Positions 7,553 through 10,352 of a stretch of 10,352 nt of DNA are shown here, piece after piece. The stretch's first letter is position 1, and each line of letters opens with the position of its first letter. Source of the stretch: Desulfovibrio sp. (GTDB lineage: Bacteria > Desulfobacterota > Desulfovibrionia > Desulfovibrionales > Desulfovibrionaceae); the NCBI GenBank assembly GCA_020217165.1, contig JAIWOE010000045.1:1-10352 (forward strand). Direction: 5' to 3'. The position numbers and the translations under genes were made by a program. The notes under the pieces are model-generated. The model was not told where the DNA came from and did no database searches. It saw nothing but the letters and a program-made list of their open reading frames with translations.

Positions 7553-8718
7553 TTCCCGTCAAAGGCAAATACTTCTTCACGTCCGAATCCGTGACCGAGG
7601 GCCATCCCGACAAGGTGGCCGACCAGATTTCCGATGCCATCCTGGACACCCTGCTGGCCCAGGACACGCACGCCCGCGTAGCCTGCGAGACCCTGGTGAC
7701 CACCGGCCTGGCCTTCATCGCTGGCGAAATCACCACCTCGGGCTACTGCGACTTCGCCCAGACCGTGCGCCAGACCATCAAGGAAATCGGCTACAATTCC
7801 TCAGACATGGGCTTTGACTGGGAAACCTGCGGTGTCATTTCCTCCGTGGGCAAGCAGTCCGTGGACATCGCCCAGGGCGTGGACCGCTCCGACCCCGAAA
7901 ACCAGGGCGCTGGCGACCAAGGCATGATGTTCGGGTTTGCCTGCGACGAAACCCCCACCCTCATGCCCGCCCCCATTTTTTGGGCCCACAAGCTGGCCCG
8001 CCGTCTGACCTTCGTGCGCAAGGAAGGCATCCTGGACTTCCTGCGGCCCGACGGCAAGACCGAAGTGTGTTTTGAATACGTGGACGGCAAGCCCGCCCGC
8101 ATCGATACCGTGGTCATCGCCACGCAGCACAGCCCCAACGTGGGCTATCAGGACCTCTGCGATGCCGTGAAGGCCGAGGTCATCATGAAAACGCTGCCGC
8201 CCGAATACATGGACAAGAACACCCGAATCTTCATCAACACCACCGGCCGCTTTGTCATCGGCGGTCCCATGGGCGACTGCGGGCTCACCGGCCGCAAGAT
8301 CATCCAGGACACCTACGGCGGCATGGGCAACCACGGCGGCGGCGCCTTCTCCGGCAAGGACCCCTCCAAGGTGGACCGCTCCGGCGCGTACATGGCCAGG
8401 TACATTGCCAAAAACGTGGTGGCGGCTGGCCTGGCCCCGCGCTGCGAAGTGCAGATTGCCTACGTCATCGGCGTGGCCGAGCCCATCTCCGTGCTGGTCA
8501 CCTCCATGGGCTCCAGCGAGCTGCCCGACGACGTGCTGACCAAGGCCGTGCGCGACGTGTTCGACATGCGCCCCTACCACATCACCAAGCGCCTGGATCT
8601 CCTGCGTCCTGTATACAAGGACAGCGCCTGCTACGGTCACTTCGGCCGCGAAGACGTGGCCTTTACCTGGGAAAAGACCGACGCCGTGGCGGACCTGAAA
8701 ACCGCCGCCAAGGTTTAG
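7549..8718 (+). CDS. metK: S-adenosylmethionine synthetase (methionine adenosyltransferase)
   Basis: A 389-residue cytoplasmic enzyme that makes S-adenosylmethionine from methionine and ATP, releasing phosphate and pyrophosphate. Full length for the bacterial family. Motifs: [20 protein letters not shown] from residue 10 (catalytic His19, Mg-binding Asp21), GAGDQG (120-125), and the glycine-rich [16 protein letters not shown] loop (263-278). The ATG overlaps the stop of the DUF502 gene by 4 nt and is preceded by GGAGGA (7537-7542) at 6-nt spacing, so translational coupling is likely. No SAM riboswitch-like leader is visible; the gene relies on the upstream operon promoter or one inside the DUF502 gene. 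A long minus-strand open frame over metK is only its GC-rich shadow. Confidence 0.98.
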   Translation: MIPVKGKYFFTSESVTEGHPDKVADQISDAILDTLLAQDTHARVACETLVTTGLAFIAGEITTSGYCDFAQTVRQTIKEIGYNSSDMGFDWETCGVISSVGKQSVDIAQGVDRSDPENQGAGDQGMMFGFACDETPTLMPAPIFWAHKLARRLTFVRKEGILDFLRPDGKTEVCFEYVDGKPARIDTVVIATQHSPNVGYQDLCDAVKAEVIMKTLPPEYMDKNTRIFINTTGRFVIGGPMGDCGLTGRKIIQDTYGGMGNHGGGAFSGKDPSKVDRSGAYMARYIAKNVVAAGLAPRCEVQIAYVIGVAEPISVLVTSMGSSELPDDVLTKAVRDVFDMRPYHITKRLDLLRPVYKDSACYGHFGREDVAFTWEKTDAVADLKTAAKV

Positions 8719-8758
8719 AATAGCCACCTGACGATACGTCTCGAGAAGTTGCGTGATA

Positions 8759-8787
8759 CCCAGGGCCGCCTTGCCGGCGGCCCTGGG
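8759..8787. terminator. GC-rich hairpin downstream of metK
   Basis: CCCAGGGCCGCC (8759-8770), a 5-nt loop (ttgcc) and GGCGGCCCTGGG (8776-8787) make a perfect 12-bp stem, 40 bp past the metK stop. It lies between metK and the convergent nuclease gene. Neither strand has a T-tract directly after the stem, so it is not a canonical intrinsic terminator. It may act as a bidirectional transcription block or as a 3' end that protects the mRNA. The structure is certain, the function inferred. Confidence 0.55.
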
Positions 8788-8928
8788 CCAAATGCTCCCT
8801 GCGTCCGCCGCACTACAATCTTTTTGGCGGGCTGTCCGTCCTGAAACGAATGGTGCCGTTATCGCCATAACCCCGTATTTTTGGTCCTTTCCAGTATCAA
8901 AACCGGCAGACGCGTACGCGCCACAGCG
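8788..8928. other. Non-coding spacer past the hairpin
   Basis: 141 bp between the metK-side hairpin and the stop of the convergent nuclease gene. It contains no supportable gene. A 10-bp palindrome CGCGTACGCG (8911-8920) lies 9 bp beyond the nuclease stop, and there are short T-runs near 8820 and 8878, but no hairpin leads into them. Composition shifts from GC-rich to mixed here, so this may be the edge of acquired DNA. Confidence 0.5.
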
Positions 8929-10278
8929 CTATAGGCGGATGTCGGCGACTTCGATGATAGGACGCCCAATCATTCCCTCCAAGGAGTCCAAGGGGTCGGC
9001 TTTGCGAGTGGCGCCAAAGTCAAGGCCTGTTAGCTTCTCAATTATTCTGACAGGCACTTGGTACGTTCGATATCCGCCATAGGCGAACTCCAAGTTGGCG
9101 ATGAGGTGTTTTTGTGTTTGAAGGTAGGCTGTGGCCGAAAGCCTTCCATTATCCAGAACGATGGCCACGACTTTCCAGAATTCCGCAGGGATTTGGAATT
9201 CGCCTCGATAAAGCATATCGTCGTCACGAAAGACGGGTCCAGTAAAAACTGACACTTTCAAATCGTATTTGCCCGCATTCTCTAAAATGTAGTCCTCCAG
9301 GCCCAGCCAGGTTCTCTGGTTGAGATCCTTGTGTTGCGGCGAGCAGTTGGTAAAATGAAACGTGTCTCTGTTGGCAAACTCCGCCGCTTCCCCCCAGACA
9401 GGATCAAGTCGGCGGACTAAATGTCCGCGATCTATCGGATTGTCCTTGTAAAGTTCCGGACCACACTGGAACTTTTTATCCAACCGTGAGTCGTAGTACC
9501 AACTGTCGCGGCCTCTGTTCAGCGACACTCTGCGACCGCCGTCAATGTTCACGGCGGTATAAAAGGCCAAGCGCCGGGACTTGTTCATGACAATGCTGAA
9601 GTGATTGTACTTCAGAACATCGGAGCCATCCTTGAGCTTGGCAACCTCGCTGCGAAGGTCCTCTCGAAGGGTTGGCATACGCACTGGAGATCCCAGAAAG
9701 TTTTCATCGTACCCGATGACGCCCTGATACCATTCCTGGGCGCTTTCCCACACCGTCATGGGTTCCTCGGCGCTTTCCTCGGTCAGAGATTCAGCAAAGG
9801 GGAGGAGCAGTTCATCAAGCAATTGCTTCTCCTCGACACTTAAGTCCGCACGTATGCCCACAAGGAACTTCATGATACTGCTGATACGAATGCCTTCATT
9901 GGCAACGTATTTATCTGAAATGGTGGGGTCAGGTACCCCGGAATGATGCAGCGCCACAACTTCCCAGGCGTCATTGAAAACGGGTGACCCCGAGGAACCC
10001 GGCTGCGTATCGGTTAGGTAATGAATGTACTTATCAAAGACATCAACCACTTTGTTTTCCCGGACCGCAACTGCCTTGTATCCACCCTCAGGGTGCTGGA
10101 TTATTGATACATACTCCCCTTTCAAGGCCTTGCCGGATTCGGCGATCAACGTGAGGTGACCAAAATCTGAGGGGGAAGCCCCGTCTGCGCCACGCGGGTC
10201 CAACGCCACGATGGTGAAGTCCAGCTTTTCATCCGTAATGAAGAAACGATTCGGGGCAAAGTTAAGAACCACTAACAA
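8929..10278 (-). CDS. Trypsin-like protease / DNA-RNA non-specific endonuclease fusion, probably 5'-truncated
   Basis: A 449-residue open frame with two domains. Residues about 1-140 are the C-terminal part of a chymotrypsin-fold serine protease: KLDFTIVAL holds the probable catalytic Asp20, and TQPGSSGSPVF holds the probable nucleophile Ser96, followed by ALHHSG. A helical, acidic linker (about 145-220) leads to an endonuclease domain of the Serratia-nuclease (NUC) type. Its signatures are DRGHLVRRLDPVWG (catalytic His286), FHFTNCSPQH, and DLNQRTWLGLED with the likely metal-binding Asn320. The catalytic His of the protease should lie some tens of residues before Asp20, but the frame opens only at a TTG at 10278 (GTG possible at 10272), with stops TAG just upstream in the same frame. 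There is no good ribosome binding site. Codon use is more AT-rich than in metK or purA, suggesting horizontal acquisition. The nuclease half looks intact; whether the gene is expressed is uncertain. Confidence 0.8.
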   Translation of the reverse strand: MLVVLNFAPNRFFITDEKLDFTIVALDPRGADGASPSDFGHLTLIAESGKALKGEYVSIIQHPEGGYKAVAVRENKVVDVFDKYIHYLTDTQPGSSGSPVFNDAWEVVALHHSGVPDPTISDKYVANEGIRISSIMKFLVGIRADLSVEEKQLLDELLLPFAESLTEESAEEPMTVWESAQEWYQGVIGYDENFLGSPVRMPTLREDLRSEVAKLKDGSDVLKYNHFSIVMNKSRRLAFYTAVNIDGGRRVSLNRGRDSWYYDSRLDKKFQCGPELYKDNPIDRGHLVRRLDPVWGEAAEFANRDTFHFTNCSPQHKDLNQRTWLGLEDYILENAGKYDLKVSVFTGPVFRDDDMLYRGEFQIPAEFWKVVAIVLDNGRLSATAYLQTQKHLIANLEFAYGGYRTYQVPVRIIEKLTGLDFGATRKADPLDSLEGMIGRPIIEVADIRL

Positions 10279-10289
10279 AACCTAGCCAG

Positions 10290-10309
10290 TTCTCTAAAAA
10301 TTCTCTAAA
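10290..10309. repeat. Two 9-bp direct repeats between divergent genes
   Basis: TTCTCTAAA occurs at 10290-10298 and again at 10301-10309, an 11-bp period (about one helical turn). The pair sits between the start of the minus-strand protease-nuclease frame and the plus-strand start at 10330. It could be a regulator binding site or a remnant of a rearrangement. On the minus strand each copy contributes a TAG stop. Confidence 0.5.
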
Positions 10310-10329
10310 CTTGTCGGCAGGAGGTCATC

Positions 10330-10352
10330 ATGAAGCCTGCCGAATTCGAGCG
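10330..10352 (+). CDS. Start of an unidentified gene, running off the right edge
   Basis: Only seven full codons are visible, beginning MKPAEFE. The near-perfect ribosome binding site CAGGAGGT (10318-10325) ending 4 nt before the ATG makes this a convincing translation start. It is divergent from the protease-nuclease frame, about 50 bp away. Seven residues do not allow a family call. Confidence 0.55.

Noticed and set aside
7801..8868. 355-codon minus-strand open frame over metK
   Set aside because: Exact antisense of metK codons with the repetitive Gly/His/Val composition typical of GC-rich shadows.

Overview
The window looks like chromosome from a high-GC delta-proteobacterium, most likely of the Desulfovibrio type (Desulfovibrionota). 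This rests on strong G/C bias at third codon positions, the gene order purH-type transformylase / small hypothetical / purA / holB, a class II photolyase, and a panC-DUF502-metK cluster. The taxonomic call is an inference from recall of families and gene order; no database search was done.

Layout. (1) Positions 1-552, minus strand: the N-terminal 184 codons of a PurH-type AICAR formyltransferase, running off the left edge. It begins directly at the transformylase domain, so this gene lacks the IMP cyclohydrolase half. (2) A divergent spacer (553-758), then a small acidic protein of unknown function (759-1184). (3) A probable plus-strand operon: purA (adenylosuccinate synthetase), holB (DNA polymerase III delta-prime, with a Pro-rich insert inside its zinc module) and a class II CPD photolyase, ending at 5247. 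(4) A convergent, minus-strand stand-alone receiver-domain protein (5284-5817). (5) A divergent promoter region with an 18-bp dyad, then the plus-strand cluster panC - DUF502 membrane protein - metK (5963-8718). A 12-bp GC-rich hairpin follows it.

(6) The right end differs. On the minus strand, 8929-10278 encodes a trypsin-like serine protease domain fused to a DNA/RNA non-specific endonuclease (DRGH motif). Its base composition is visibly more AT-rich than the housekeeping genes. The reading frame is closed by stops just upstream of residue 1, and the part of the protease that should carry the catalytic histidine is absent. The protein therefore looks 5'-truncated, or has lost its protease activity while keeping an apparently intact nuclease. 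A new plus-strand gene with a strong ribosome binding site starts at 10330 and leaves the window. Between the two starts lie two 9-bp direct repeats 11 bp apart.

The housekeeping part covers de novo purine synthesis (AICAR transformylation, IMP to adenylosuccinate), replication clamp loading, UV repair, pantothenate synthesis and S-adenosylmethionine synthesis. The accessory part at the right edge is the best candidate for something unusual: protease-nuclease fusions of this type are associated with predicted bacterial conflict/defence loci, but here only one degenerate member and the first codons of its neighbour are visible.
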